A stretch of 64,000 bases of DNA from NCBI RefSeq assembly GCF_001949145.1, contig NW_019091626.1:201170-265169 (forward strand). Direction: 5' to 3'. Positions 12,801-27,800 of the stretch are shown piece after piece. Numbering within the stretch: position 1 is the first letter of the stretch; each line of letters opens with the position of its first letter. The notes under the pieces are model-generated. The model did not search any database and had not been told where the DNA came from. It saw nothing but the letters and a program-made list of their open reading frames with translations. The DNA comes from Acanthaster planci (taxonomy: Eukaryota; Echinodermata; Asteroidea; Valvatida; Acanthasteridae). Position numbers and translations under genes: made by a program.

Positions 12801-15800
12801 GTCCTCTTAAAGGCCTGTGCATAGTCCGTGAGAGACAGTGTTATTACAGGAAACACATTTCTTTGTCCTCTGGGATACCGGTACAGCAAAACACCAGTAT
12901 GGGTGGGTAATTGGCCTTCACCAAAAATGAGGGGGTAATTTCTTGTAATAAAAGTCAAGACCATGTTGTTGGGAAAAAAGTCCCTATGACTCTTTGGTCC
13001 TCACAACACGTATGTTTCAAGAAATGTGCGGAACAAGTATGGTTCTACCAGCGAGTGTGAAGACACTAAATGTGTCTTGCTACTTACCGTCATTTCAAGG
13101 TGATGCACTCTGTAGATTTCTCTGAAGTAGCCTTCATCCCTCTGTGTCTGGGTTATCAGCCACTCCATGGCCTGACACGTAATGGCGTCGTCAACGAAAG
13201 TAAACTCCCTGGCCTGACACATGACCTTGCTGACAAACGCTGTCAACCTAAGTCATTGAGAGACAACCACCAACTTGACTTTGAGCTTCGTGTTGAGGCA
13301 TAGATGATACTTGGCCTGGTATTAACCAGAATTGATACGATTCTGCAAGTGACCTGTCCGTTGTTTTTTAGTACAAACACTGGCCGCAAGTTTGTGTGGA
13401 CAGCCACAGCTTGCAGAAAGTTGAACCTGGATGGCAAGAACTTTTGCCAAAAATTGTACATTTTCTTTAATCATAAGATAATTGTAATGATAGTTATCAA
13501 CACTGAACAAACACTGTACATTCAAGAGTTGTTTGTGGGTATGTGGGCTTTAAAAAAAAAAATCATTAGTGCACAATTAATTTACATCGATTGCGGGATT
13601 GTTTTCTACACGTTAAAATGCAGCTGGTACAGAGAATGATTTGATTCACCGTGCCAAAGCCTGTAAACCGCAAGTAGGCTATGTACCCAGGACCTTTTAA
13701 TATGTAGGAACAAAATTGAGAGGCAATGATGGGTATTACTCTTTCAGTGGATTTTAAGATGCAGATTTACATGTACACTGACCATGTACTGCTAGGATAC
13801 GCCGAGTTGCTTCCCCAGACAGAAAAGGAGCCATTAGATCGACGATGGGCCAGCTGATTGGCGATACCTGAAAATAATAAACATGGGGAGAAAGGTCGAT
13901 AAGACTGGCTGTGAAATGGACACGTTGTCCCTATGAATGGTCTCAGGTCAGTCTGTGCCCAAACTGGACAACAAAATGACAAATATTTGTAGCATTCTGA
14001 AGGCCTTCTTTTTCAAAAAAAAGTCAGACTTTTGCTGCGCAGCTTCAGAATACCAAAACATCTCAACATTTTCATTTAATTCAAAGGTTGACTATGTAGG
14101 GAAATAATGATTATGCATAGCATCATCAAACCATGTTGCAACACTGTAAATTAAAATAAAAGGGAAAAAACCACATGTACAAGCTCAAATCAGTTTGGTA
14201 TTTTAGACATAGGGGCACCCTAGGGTTGCAGAGCAAATGATCTGTGGCCTGCTCAAAGGGTCTGTGCATGTCGAAATGTCAAATGGGGGACAACTAAAGG
14301 CTTTGACTTCTGCTGGGGAGCATATGTCCCCATGCATGTGCCTCTTCTGTGGTTAGATCTCCGGAATCTGAAAGCCCACAGGCAGATGATCTGCTCACCG
14401 TCTCCGATGTACTGTTGTGCGGCAATCTCGTGCGTTGCCGTGAACTGATCGGTGTGCTTGAGATACCGGTAGATGTACACATTTGGGGCCAGGTTGAGCA
14501 TCGTCTGCTCCCCACAGCCACGGGGGATTCGCAACAGGTTGTCCAGGCCTCCAAGCACCGTCTCAATGACGCTGCCCATCGTGTTCCCTGTTGAAAGGTT
14601 GTCGAAACTGATAAAAGTCATTTCGTGGCAGGATGTCAAAGATGGAGGACCACAGAGGACTTTTGGGGTGGAAAGAGGGGGGTTGATTGATGACATTCCT
14701 GAAGGAGCATGAACAGGATCTTTTCAGTGTTAGGAAACAGACATGTCAGAATTAATTGGCTACTGTAAGCATTCCACACGTGTCTATTGAAAATAGCTGC
14801 AGCTATTTGCTGAGTTTTTCCATTATTTCCCTTTGCAAATAAGGAATAGACCTTCTCAGACCTGCTAACATGCCGTACTCCTTCCTGAGGCCAGGCATTA
14901 CCACACAATGGATTAAAGTTTTAACTCATGTAAATTAACACTCATTTCAATACCTTTTAATCTATTGTGTGGTAATACCTGACCTCAGAAAGGAGTACGG
15001 CTAGGTTGGCAGGCCTGCCTTCTTCAAGTATTCACAAAGAAGCCATTTTTCTATCATGTTCCTTGAAATCGTCCTTTTGTAACGTACATTGCCATCTGTC
15101 AAATCGGGTGGAGTCACGCTATTTTCGGTTCCATGCGTCAAATTCAGTTCTTTTAAACAACACTTAAGCACTTTGATAAAATACTTATTCACAAATGGTT
15201 CATTATCATTGTAAATGAAATTGATCTGTAAGGAACTTTCATTTTATTGATTTCATTGTGAAAACAAGGTTCCAAAATAAACCTCGCTTTCATTCGATAC
15301 GGCCAACTTGTCAATAATACACTGATTGCACAAGCTAAGTCACGTGACCTATGGTGGGTATCAAATATCGACAACTATGGCATCCTTCCATAGAAAAAAG
15401 TGTCATAAGAGTTGTTTACCAAAAACAATGCCGATGTCAGTAAAGCGCTCAGTACATCAGTAGTTGAAGTACTTTGCTGACCATTGGCTTTATACTTTGT
15501 AAATGGCACTTCTGATGCACTCTGCTACTTGAGGACGTTACATGTTTACTGATGTTTAATACCCACTGTAGGTCACGTGACTTAGTGTGCACAATCGGTC
15601 TATGCAATTTGAACCAGTCCATATGTCTTTTTTTTCCACAGGGTGCAACAAGACACCTACCCATGAGGCTGAAATGGACTTGATGGGTGTTGGGGATGGC
15701 CTGGTTGCTGAGTTGATAGCGGATGATGTCCACTTGCTTGCTCTCACTAGCCCCACCCCAGAATTCTGCAACAAAGCAATGCGGCGGCTTCAAAGTGAAT

Positions 15801-18800
15801 TCTCAGGTATGTGCCAGCATTTCAGGGTAAACAATACAACAAAGGGACATTTTTGCTGCAATTCAGTTGTAAAAGCCTGTGACTTAATCCTGACCAGAAG
15901 TACATGTACTGTAATGAACTCATGACGGTCTTGGGGGGTTTTTGAAGATCTTAATGGGTCTTCACTAAGACGCTGGCATACGTAAATGCACAGAAAGCCT
16001 TCCCCCCCCAAAAAAAAAAAACAGCTTAAGTTCAAAATACATCAGACTGAGTAAAAATAACTGTTGCAATTTGTTGCCATTTCTCAGTTCAGACATAAGT
16101 CATTCCAGGAAAGTCAGTCAGCAACAAAGTCAACACTTCTTCACTATCTTCCGTGCTGGCCGGCTATAGTGATAATGTCTTTGGACCTTTGGCAAGTTGT
16201 TGTTTTAATTACCAGAAATGAAAAACAATTTGATTCTAATGCACACTAGCACAGTTTAAGTAACTAATTAAAAACCATTAAACTGAGCCTTGGTGTACTT
16301 TTGCAAAACCTATTCCACAAATGGCCAATTACGAAATTCACTCACGAGTGTGTTGGAAGGACTGATTTCGTCCTCCGGCTAGGGTCCTTCGAGGAGAGCT
16401 GCGGCTGTTTTCTGGATCAACCATTATTGTGACAGTGTCCCTCTGTTTGTAGCCTTCTGACTGTATGATAGAATGAACATTTTCCATACAGTGGCATACA
16501 ATAGACCTATAGCATAACAACATCACACTTAGCTTATACGTACACTTTTCCTATGGCAGTAAAGTTGGACACGCACATGTTAAAAAAAATGAGATGTTCT
16601 TATATTTTATGGTCTATTACATGTATAAATGTACACAACTACATGTACATGTAAAAGGATGGCTTCAAGTTTCCTTCAGGACAAAATAAGGTCCAATCTG
16701 TGCCTTAGTCAGTACTGCAGTGTGGGCAAGATTCTTTGACCAAATATTTGGAGGTTTTATGTGTTTAATGACAATTTTTGTTTTCCACAGTACTCTGAGA
16801 ATGTGTGCAGTTTTCTCAACCACAAAACAAACCTCAGGCAATTAAGCTTGCCTTGCCATTATGTGATTTTTCTATCTACCTCTAAAATTTAACCACGGTT
16901 TCCTGATGATACACTTGTTAAAAATCGGCTAATTAAAAGCCGCCTTTTTCTTCACCTATCTTTTATGTAGTGGTTTGTTTGCTGTAGCATTGGGTATAAG
17001 GGGGAAACAAGCCAAGTGCAGTCCTGTGATCGTACTTGATGCTTGAACTCACCCGAACATTGAGTGACTTCCTGACAGCGTCTCTGTAATTCACTGTGGT
17101 AGAGTTAGTGATGGCAACGACTTCAATGGGCACGGCACCGGCTTCTAGAGGCACAACCACAAACTTGACAGAGGCTGGCTTCTTGGGGCGGGCCTCAATG
17201 GATATGCGGTTGGAGTATCCTCCAGCCCGGGCTTCTGAGCACAGACCCTCAACACCTTTCAAATAAACATCGACCTAGACAAAAAAAGACGTGTCATATT
17301 CAGTCATGTTAGAAAGTATCTTCCCCAAATAAAACGTGCTAACTAGACCAATTTTTCAAAATGTTATTCAGTGTTTTTTTCATCTACTTTCTCCGTCATT
17401 GTTTTGAATTTATAAACCATTTTGCCACCCTCAAAATCGTTGTCATTCCTGCTTTTAAATCTGTATCCCTTCGCATCATACCATCTAGGCTGTACCTCAC
17501 TTGGCTACGCAACAGTGTGTTATCATGCATGTGGTGTCACCACCGTCTCCTAGTTTGTCACTGCTGAAAGGCGATATAAAGGTCAGGGAGCCAATCAGAA
17601 CAGTGCTTCCACTGAGCAAGGAACATGTTGACAGTCCATCGTGGATTCACTTATTGCAACACTCAACCATCAGTGCACCAATGACCACCTCAATGGTAAA
17701 AGTGGCAGCATATTTCTATGTATGCATGTACCTGCAAGACAACATCGGCATAGTTGAACACAGACACCAGGATTTCTATCTGCTCAAGTCGTTGGACTGC
17801 ATACGGCATATTGATATCAAGGAAGAACGGAGGGCGGACTTCTAGCTTGATTGGATCGGCGACACACATCTGATAGTCTTCAGACACTCCAACAGCTTCA
17901 ATGACCCAGGTGGTGACAGAGTCAGGCAGGGTTACAGGGTGACGCACCATCAAGTTTTCCCTGAGAGATAAAGGTTACTGAAAGATTACTTGTCTCAATA
18001 TGAATATGCGATTACGCCGGGGAAAAGATGCTTATTTCGGATATGTATATGAGATAACAAAAGCAATGTACAAACAGGAATCATTTTGAAAACTCAGAAA
18101 TGGTAATTTTCATCCAATTTGGTGTCTGTGATCTGTCCTGGAGTGCGTGCTTGAGTCGCTGGATCACACACTGTTGCAAGAGATTTACAAATGTCACGGC
18201 AGACATAATATTAACCAGACAAAAATGTGAACCTCGAATTTACCCAGTCTCTTCCCATCAAAAATCTAACAAAAAGAGCATCAAATTTAATAAGGTGGGA
18301 CAGACCAGTTGCTTGACTGTAGAGTTTTTAAGTTTGTATTCTGGCAGGTTTGTTCAGGTTTTGATCCAATTTACATGCAATTGGCACCTACAACTACATT
18401 TACACCGTTGAGTTAAAAGTAGAATTACTTACTCGGTGTCCACCTGCTCAAACATCCAGCTCTCAGGGAAGTTGGTTCGCACCACAACATTTTCAAGATC
18501 CACCTGGCTGCTACCTCCAGGCCCCGGGCCAGTGAACCTCCCACGAGCAACTCTGTCAAGCTCCTCGCAACAACCCAGGAAAACTCTAATTTCCCGTGAG
18601 GTGAGGGCTAGGCCGTTGCGCTTAGCAAAGCGCTTGGTGCGTTGAGCACAAGTCATGCTGTTTGGGTTCTTCAGCTGTCTCAACCCTTTTTCACAGTAAT
18701 GCCTGTCATCAGGATCTTGGTGTTTATTCACTGTGAATAGGCACACATGAGAACAATCTGATTGGTATAACACTCGACGAAGACCAACAATGCTTGGGTG

Positions 18801-21800
18801 GAAAAACATTTACTAATTCACAATCCCAAATTTAATTGAAAACATTTGTGACTCGACGCAACAAATTGATTTTGAAGTTGCAAAAGTATGAGACCTTTAA
18901 AAGCACTATGCACAATGTAAACAAAGGGAAAAACTCAACGCTGTTCACTCCCTGAAATAAAGGGTTCATGAGGACGCCAAACTGATCAATGACATATCCA
19001 AACAAAGAGCGCTGTTTGCTCTTGCTGTACAAACCAAATTACTGGGAAAAACTGTCTGAATATAGATGCACTTTTTGTGAAGTTTGATGTTTTTCTCCAA
19101 TGTATGAAACCAATTTGACATTCTCTAAGGATTAACTGCATTGAATAACTGGGGTTAACTCTTTTTTTAAAATATGCTAACACTATAAATCCTTTTTCAG
19201 ACAAACACTGTTGCTGTGATGTCAATCAGGGAAGACGCTGTTCCATTTCGATGTATTTTTTTTTAAATATGCATTTGAGGGTTGCTGACTGGCTTACTGT
19301 CATGTACTCACTCAGCATTTACTTATCAAGGAAAAGAAAATAAGGATAATGTGTAGTAAATCTTTCAATTTATCAGGAAGATTTTTCAAACCTGCTGAGG
19401 CTGACAATATTTGTGAAACATGAAAAGAGTATAGACTCATCTTTGCTACATTACCGTCACACAGCTACCAGTTACTTCCCAAGAGAAGAATAAAGACATT
19501 GAAAATATGGTACTCCGTGCTCTTGATGCTATCGAAACATACAGAGCATTTTGATGTAATGCTGTTGCCAGTAAGATAAGGACTTTCTACAAACATTCAC
19601 CATCAACAGAGAAAGGAAGTCAATGTTTACGAAAAAGAAAGGTTTTCGACATTGAATTATAACCTAAGGACTTTCAACTGTTTTTTTAACTGTAGCATAC
19701 GGATTTTGTCCAGATCTGTCTCAGTAATAGATCTTCGTGTTCTCTTGGCATCTACAGGACAGCCCAGAGCTGTAAAATAAATGAAACAAGTGCCAACATG
19801 GTGAGGGAACAAGCTATGTCACTGTCTGCTGGTGTGACATGAAAGGTGGGAATGCCTACTAACATTTACATGCAATTTACATCCATCCATTTTACAAACA
19901 AGCAGCGTGAACAAGATTGATTCAAACAGGGGTGTGAGTGGCCACTTAAAGCTGAAAACAGCTCGCAAAAAAGTAACAAGTTTCCATACTTTTGTACAAA
20001 CCAGGTGTACAAACAAGCTGAAATACAGGGTCAACATCGAAAGCAAAAAAGCTGAAATCAGCTGAAAAGCCGAATTCTCACACCCCTGTTCAAAGTTGAC
20101 TGCACATTTATTTCTGTATTTCCTCCCTTCCCCTATACACTACTTTTATCACGATATATTCCTCCCAAAAACATCTTATCTAGGGAAGGGGAAGCCCCCC
20201 TCAGCTCAGTCAACAGTTTAGAGAACGGTTCCAAGCCTCCAATTAAAACCAGGAGACATAAGCTGTGGTGTGTTTGGGCGGTCATGACCAAGCATTGGTT
20301 CGGTTGTTTCTCTTTGGTTTACTCTGTGGGTCTGAGTACTGCATAATTCTTACCCAATTAAAATTGCTAAAGAAAATCTCTGAACCAGCTCTTGGTTATG
20401 ACTGCTAAAACACACCTCTGATCTTGGCAAAAAACCTCATCCAGAACCAGAAACATACAGTATAGGTCAACAAAAAATGGAAACCCAAAATTATTCCTCC
20501 TTCAAACATGACACTCAAAAAGCTACATTATTCAGACGATCTCACACTGGGGTGGGGGGTGGGATATTCCACCCACCCAGAACTCAGCTCTCCCATGATC
20601 AATATATTTAAAACTTTGCATGCCTGTAAAAATGCAAGGTTTGTGCTCAAATGTATCCTTTCAGTCATTTGAAGTTCAAGGCCGAAGAAGTGCCAGCCTG
20701 TGTGCATTGAGCATAGCAGTAGAAAATATACATTTCGGTTTAATGCGTCTCAGAAAAATTGGTGCTGCACAAGGATGGTATGTCTGGTTTTCACAAACCT
20801 GGTGCCAAATAGCTGCACAAAGTGCTCAGGGCTTGGCTTGAGGAAATATTCAGTGCAGCGATATCTGAAAAAAAGGTTGAGGGGCGGATTCTGCACCCCC
20901 TCGGCTCTTCAAGGGTTGACAAATATGTTACATGAAGTTTATTTCTTTGTAATAGATGCACACAAACGTTATCCATGAATGTTAATCTTGGCCAGAAAAT
21001 GCAACTTCATAAAAATTTTTCATAGGTTTTGAAACGTGGTATTTCCTCGGTGTATCTTGCAACAGTTGTCAAAATAACAATCTGCATACCTTCTCTCTGT
21101 GGAACTTCCAGATCAGTGTTAGTCATCACCGTCACTCCAGCATCCTAAAACCAGTCACAGTATTTTATGATTTTATGATTTTATCTTCATGACTGAATTT
21201 GCATACAAAACCTTTGACGAAAACATACATTATTGTAAACATACACCCAGAATGCAAAATATATGAGCCAAACAGTCAACTTTTTTAAAAGGTCCCACAA
21301 ATGCCAAAAATAAAAATAAGTTAACAGAACTCATGACAACACGCTTTAATTGGAGCTAAAATGTTAATGACATTGTAAACTAACATTCATTGCCCCAGAA
21401 AAAAACCTAAATGACTGGTATTTAGTACTAGCATGTGTGAATGATACCTGCATGTGTACAAGCTCTGACGAATAAAAAAATAAACTCTGGAATTACCATT
21501 TAAATTTGCAAATACATGTTCATCAGCTATTTATGAGCTGTATTATGCATAATGCAAAAAACTGTAGACTGGAATTAGGAACAGATGAAAATGAACGTAC
21601 AGAAGTGAAAAAGGGGAAAAATATTAACCTTGAAGATTTTTGCTGTTGTTTGGCCACCTCCTGGTCCACAGCCCAGATCGTAACCAGCCATTCTTTTAAA
21701 TACCTGCAGAAACATAAATTGACAATCAATGATTTCTTTTAGATGTAAGTCTTTTCCATTAGGTACATGTAAATTTTCTTTATGTTTATGCTCTCAAGCA

Positions 21801-24800
21801 TGTTGGCCCGTGCAGAAGGCAAAACTCTACAGAAAAAGTTTAAAAGTTTGGCCTACCTCTCTTACAAAAGACACTTTATGGGAACAGTAAGTCTGATTCA
21901 TAATGGCTGCCAGACATCTTTGGCAAGGCTAGATTATCAAACGGCTCAGTAGGCACTGTGCCTAGATCCAATGGAACAGTAATGGATCTAAAACAATTTG
22001 AATTTTACTGAAACTGAAATTTCAAAATTTGAAAAGCTTTAACTTACTATAATGCAGACTACCAAAGTGTGATGTCAGTTTAAACCAGAAAGTGTAGTGC
22101 ATAGGTGGGGTACTTGCGTTGATTCATACACTGGTTCTCACGCTAATGCTTTTTACACATGTAACTGTGCGTGTGCCAATTCACTGGTACTCTATATTAG
22201 TGCTACAGCTTATTCTACTTAGCATGAAATGTGAGACTCTGGTGGTTCCCTCTGCTCATGGCTCTACAAAATTGGTGCCGGTGATAAAAGCCCGGTTTGG
22301 TTCACATGCATCTAGATCTTGATCCGTGATCCTGGAGCTGGTTCGCACAATCAATTAGGTGGGTTCTGGTGTCAGTGAACCAACGACAGATCACTGATCG
22401 CATTCCAGATCCGTGTGAAACAAGCAGGCCCTATGACCGAGTATGCAGGCTTGGGGAACACTGTTGCATAGGTTCTATGGAACATTCAGTCCGGCCCTGA
22501 TCTCTGGAGACTAATAGCTCATGGCTCAGCACAGTAAACTCAACTGCGACAACACTGGGAAAAGTGCAAGGGGGAAGACGGGGGAAGGGTGTGGGCAGTG
22601 GTGTTTCCTGGCTCCTTTGTTGCCTTAAATCTTGATTTCAGCTCTACCTTCTTTTGAGTAAGGCGGTGATAATTGCGCAGGGTGAAGACAGCTTCATCCA
22701 CTGCCAACAGACCAACATTGGTGTACTCGTTAGCAGAAATCTGCAACTCAACATTCTTGTCGCTCCCGTCTGTTTTGAAGATCTGTTCGTCATCCTTGGG
22801 AACTTTCGGGAGGCCACCGAATTCTAAATGAATCTTTAAAAAAATGGTAATAAAATATAAATATCAACACCACAGGAAAGAAAATTTGAAATTTGTAATG
22901 AAAAAATAATATATAAGAGACTTTGGGTATCTCACATCGAAAAACATGACATTCAAGATTGACAGGTAAAAATGTCACGGATCAACCCTAAATCTTTGAC
23001 CAACTCACTTTGATTCATTTCTGTGAATTATCTTCTGAGAAATCACTTCATGAATCAAACTGTTAACCATATTCATATGGTTAATTTTTTGGCACATGCT
23101 GAGAAGAACAAAAAAACTCTATGAGCCAATTTGCAAACTTGCATAACAATATTGGATTTTATAGTGACAATTTTCCTTCCGCGGTGATCACTGGGTAAGC
23201 CTTAATTAGTAACTTGGAGATACGAGTAATTTTATTTTACTGATGAGATTGAATTCACATGTATCAGTTATGGGGACATCCCGCCTATAAAATGTATTTA
23301 ACGTACAGCATACAGAGACTAAATCATAGACAGGTATTGAAAGCCACCACTGCAGTGGTACACACTCTCGACTAGGAGATGTGCACATGTTGCATGCCTT
23401 ATAGGTGTTGTAAATCGCCTAAAGGGGGTGCGTGTCAAGGGCAAGCATACAAGAGTACATGTACATGTAAGTGTGATCTGATGCCACTGCTGTCATGGCA
23501 TCTCCTCAGATTATTCTATTTGTGCGTGCCTGACCAGTACACTTGATAAACTTATCCACTACAAATGAAAAAATGAAGATGAATTTCAATCGGAACACAG
23601 GGCTCCTATTTGAAAACATTACACTTTAGTCAATAAGCCATTTGCGAGTTAAATTTGAATAAAATCTGATACACTGAGTTCTTTAAATTCACGTGAACAT
23701 AACAACTTGAATTCTCCATACTAAAACCACTGTTGCTATATACTTCGTGATTCGGGGCAAGCGTTTTCTTAGTTACGTAAGAGACGCCTTGCATCAATAC
23801 ACTGTTCTCAACGGTAAAGAATCAGTAGCACTGGTCCCTGTTAAGCCCTCCACTGATGATACAGTCCAGTTTATTGATGATCTTTTGTTCAGCTGCTTCT
23901 CTCTGCATCCTGTCCTTGAATGCCCTTTGTTGTAGTACTGCAACTGTTAATTGGCTAACTGAGTGGCCTGGGAGGTTGAAGTGTTCAGCAACAGGTTTTT
24001 CTGTGTTTTTATTCCTGATGTCAAACTTGTGGCTATTCATGCGTTGCCTTAGGGATTGTCCAGTTTGTCCAATGTAGACAGCAGTGGGGCAAAGTTTGCA
24101 GTTCTAAACGGATAATAAACGGCACAAAGGAACCGGTCCATTCCAGAGATGGTGGTTGCTATGCAAAAGTTTGCCCCAAATCACGAGGTATAGCAACAAT
24201 GTCCTTAGAATTCATATTATTCCTTTTCTATGCGATCAGATAACACAGTGTACCAGATTTTATTCAAATTAAACTCGCAAGTGACTAATTTACTCTTGCA
24301 TTCGCAAAGCTAAGATGCTAAGTGCAATGAGTTGTGCCACTTACGGGATTTTCGCAGGTCTCTTTGACTTCAAAGAAAAGCCCGTCAGCGATGATGTCTC
24401 CAGATGTGCTAGCATAATATGCGACAACACGCGAAGACGGTGCCATGTCCTGGGTGATCCGTAACCCCAGCCCCATGTTGGCGTTGATGTTCTCATCTTT
24501 GGTTCCCTTATGTACAATCTTTCCACCCGCAATGACCTATCAAAGTTGACATGATATCCAGGGCAAATTCAGTAGTGCAACAGGTATGCCAGTTGATGGG
24601 AAACATACGTGTACAAAAACTTGTGTTATTGGTGAACCTGACTGAGTACTTCATTATGTTAGGGATGGGCATAGAACTCGGCTACACGAAAATGGAACTG
24701 TTGAGCTCATTATATTGGAAACCTGTTTCAAATGAGGGTATAAGTACTCCTGACCAAACTTTGCAAATAATGATAGTATACCCTTTTCAGACAGCAAGAA

Positions 24801-27800
24801 AGAAGTAATTTGAACTTCTGTGGTGAAATGTAAAAATGGTTTCAGGAAGATGAAATATGCTCAAAATGCTTACAGGATATTTTGGGACAAAGGTCAAAAA
24901 CTACCTGACAAAAAAGAAGACGAATCTCAAGATTCTTAAACTTACAAAGTAGTGGAGAGTTTCAACATTTTCAGGATGTGTCAAAAGCACATCAATATTG
25001 CTTGTCCATCCAATCTAAAAACATAAAGAATCAAATTAAAAGTGAGTCCACAACTAAATATAGTATATACATGTAATATGTGTGGCTTTTTACACAAGGG
25101 ATTGAAGGTTTTTTGCAAACCATTTTTGGTCAGGACGAAAATGCAGTTGGCCTGGAATACTGGTGACTCCAGCCATTGGCATTTCCCACCTTTTTGTGGG
25201 GGGGAGGGGAGACTTTTCCATGGGTAAAGCTCTCGATCAGCAGCATTTTCAAGCAACTTGGTAGTTTTCCTCTCTTTTACGTTTCTCTTCCTTTAAATTC
25301 TCTTTTCTTGTTTTTTTTTTTTTTTCTTTTTGTTTTTTTTCGGGGGGGGGAGGGGAGTGCCACTCTTGTGTTCCCTTCTCTCAATGCCCATGGGTCCACG
25401 CCTACCCTGTGTTATATATAATCCACTGCTTCATATATATTCACCTGTTGTGTCTGTGAGTTTCCTCCCGAAGATGGAAGTCGCACCAGCAGATACTCTC
25501 CGTTGCTTGACTCTTGGGGCAGGACAGTGAATGAACCCTGGCTCTGGGTGCTTAAATTAGGATCGTTGGTCTCAGCCTGTAAAAAATCAGGAACCACAAA
25601 GAACATTCACTGGCTCATATCTCTGATAAATCACAGTTGGGGGCAGAGGCGTTTTTTACACTGACAGACTTACCATGATATGGCTTTTATGAACTCTGAC
25701 AAGACAATGTCGCGGAACAGTATTTGCTATAACACATTCTCAATGTCAGAGACTACAAAGGCTTGAACATCTGGGTGTGTATAAACTCAATGGGAATCAC
25801 AAGTATAGCCATCACATGTACAGAATTCACCAGAACATACTGATTAAGTCCTCTGTGTAACGACACAGAAAACCCTACATGTATGTGTAATTCAGACACC
25901 ATCCAGTGTAAAGAGGTTCACCAGGATATATTAACCTTGCCAAAAGAAGTCCACCTATATAATAAAGGAAAATAAACAAATACTCATACTCAGAAATTTA
26001 CTGAATGACAAAAAACAAACATCTTCCAGCTTAGCACATTGTCATCATGCCGGTTGTGTTTAAGGGCTGTGGTTCAGTCATTGTCACAAGTACAAGCAGG
26101 AACATGGGCAAAGGAATGGCTTTGTCAAAGCTCATCTTCACAGCTTGCCAGTTGGCACACAGGCTTAAATTAAGAAAGAATGGCTTGTGTTGGACTTTCA
26201 TGGAGTTGCAAGGACCTGTGATGCACTTGACCACATCCTTTGTCAATATCAAGGCTTTCATGACTGCTCCAGTTTTCTGTTTCTTTGTGGGGCCATCCCT
26301 TCATGGTAATTACTTACACGGATGGTGATCAGTTTTGTGTCAGCGGGTACCTCCAGCCTGAAATCCACCTCCCCTTGAGTACTAGACACCTTGTGGAGAC
26401 TTTGCCCGGCATTACTGGCCCCCAAAAGAACCTGATCTCCATCGTCAAGCTCAGCAGTAGCTGACACACTAACAGTGATTCCAGCAGCTGGCAGGCCGCT
26501 CATGTACTGGACACTGGCCTTGAGGGGAAAACAAATTTACAGACCTTGTGAAAAATGGTCTGCAAAGCACTGCGTTCCAAAAGTATCCATAAGCACAGCA
26601 CGCTTCAATATGATATCTATTCACATTTTCTATAATATTTATTGTTAAGAAAACAAATCAAAGTCTTTAAGAATATAAAATATAATAATCGATGTATGTC
26701 ATACACTGCATTTGGTATGGAAACACTGACTTTGCAGGGGGCTAGTCCCGTATTCTTTTGCCATCATTTAACAAACATGTGAGCTATTCATCAACAATTA
26801 TACAGTCAGGATTAGTATAGACAAATCCAACAACCAAAATTAGAAGTCACGCGCTGGCACCTGGATAAAAAGACAGTTTAATCAATTCTGATTGGTCAAG
26901 ACACTGTGAGCATGTAGCTCGCCATCCGCGCACCAATCGGACAATTTGCACATAGACTATTCCATAAAATGGACAGGGGTGTTTGGGAATATGAAAGTGA
27001 AACTCCATGACAAAATTGCTGGATATCCATCATGCTTTGACTTCTTTTGATTTTCTGACTAAACAGGTATTTATAAATGGGAATAACTATGTGCTTGGCC
27101 GGTCTTAAACTAATAGCTCATAAGACTGAATGCTGATAACACCTTTGCCCGCGGCTCGGGCATCAGTCATGACCATTCTCCTGAGCCGGTCTTAATCACA
27201 CTTTTAAGACCAGCCAAGCACATACTTATTCCCTTATGTATGTATGTACCACCAACAAAGGGCATAGCAGCAGTAGGCCTACATAAACGCCTGGCGGCTC
27301 TCATCAACAGATTTGTCCACACAAGACAAATATCAATCACCTTCACAGCAAAAGGCAGTCCCTTCTTGAAGTACTTCTGGGTGCGATCCCAGTTGAACTT
27401 GTAGGGGGTCTGACTGAAGATCACCATGGTGTTGTTGACACTGACAGTCTCGCCCGAGGCCTTTTCTGTGACAATTGCCTGGATGATCAGGCGCTTGCCT
27501 ATCAGTGCCTCTGCCCAGTTCTGAAGTGTCACATCGGCCATTACCAGTACTGGGTAGGCTCTACCTTCTTCACCTAACTAATTAAAAAAATGATTGAAAA
27601 TTCACATACTTCAGGTTCTCTTTTTATTTTTCTCTAATGCCAAGTTCAGGGGTTGTAACACACAATGTCATCACTTCACACCTGAGGTCATGCTTGTATG
27701 ATCTTTTCAGAGACACATTTGGCAGCTTAAATCATGTTCCCTGACTTTCTAGGAGTAGATGTAAATATGTACATGAATAAAACTCTCATCTTCAATTGAT

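Noticed and set aside
22258-22440. Weak inverted similarity suggesting another foldback element
   Set aside because: The arms match only in patches and have no clear ends.
27573-27577. Downstream alternative acceptor for C3-like exon 9
   Set aside because: Using it would shift the frame and soon reach a stop; the acceptor four bases upstream keeps the frame.
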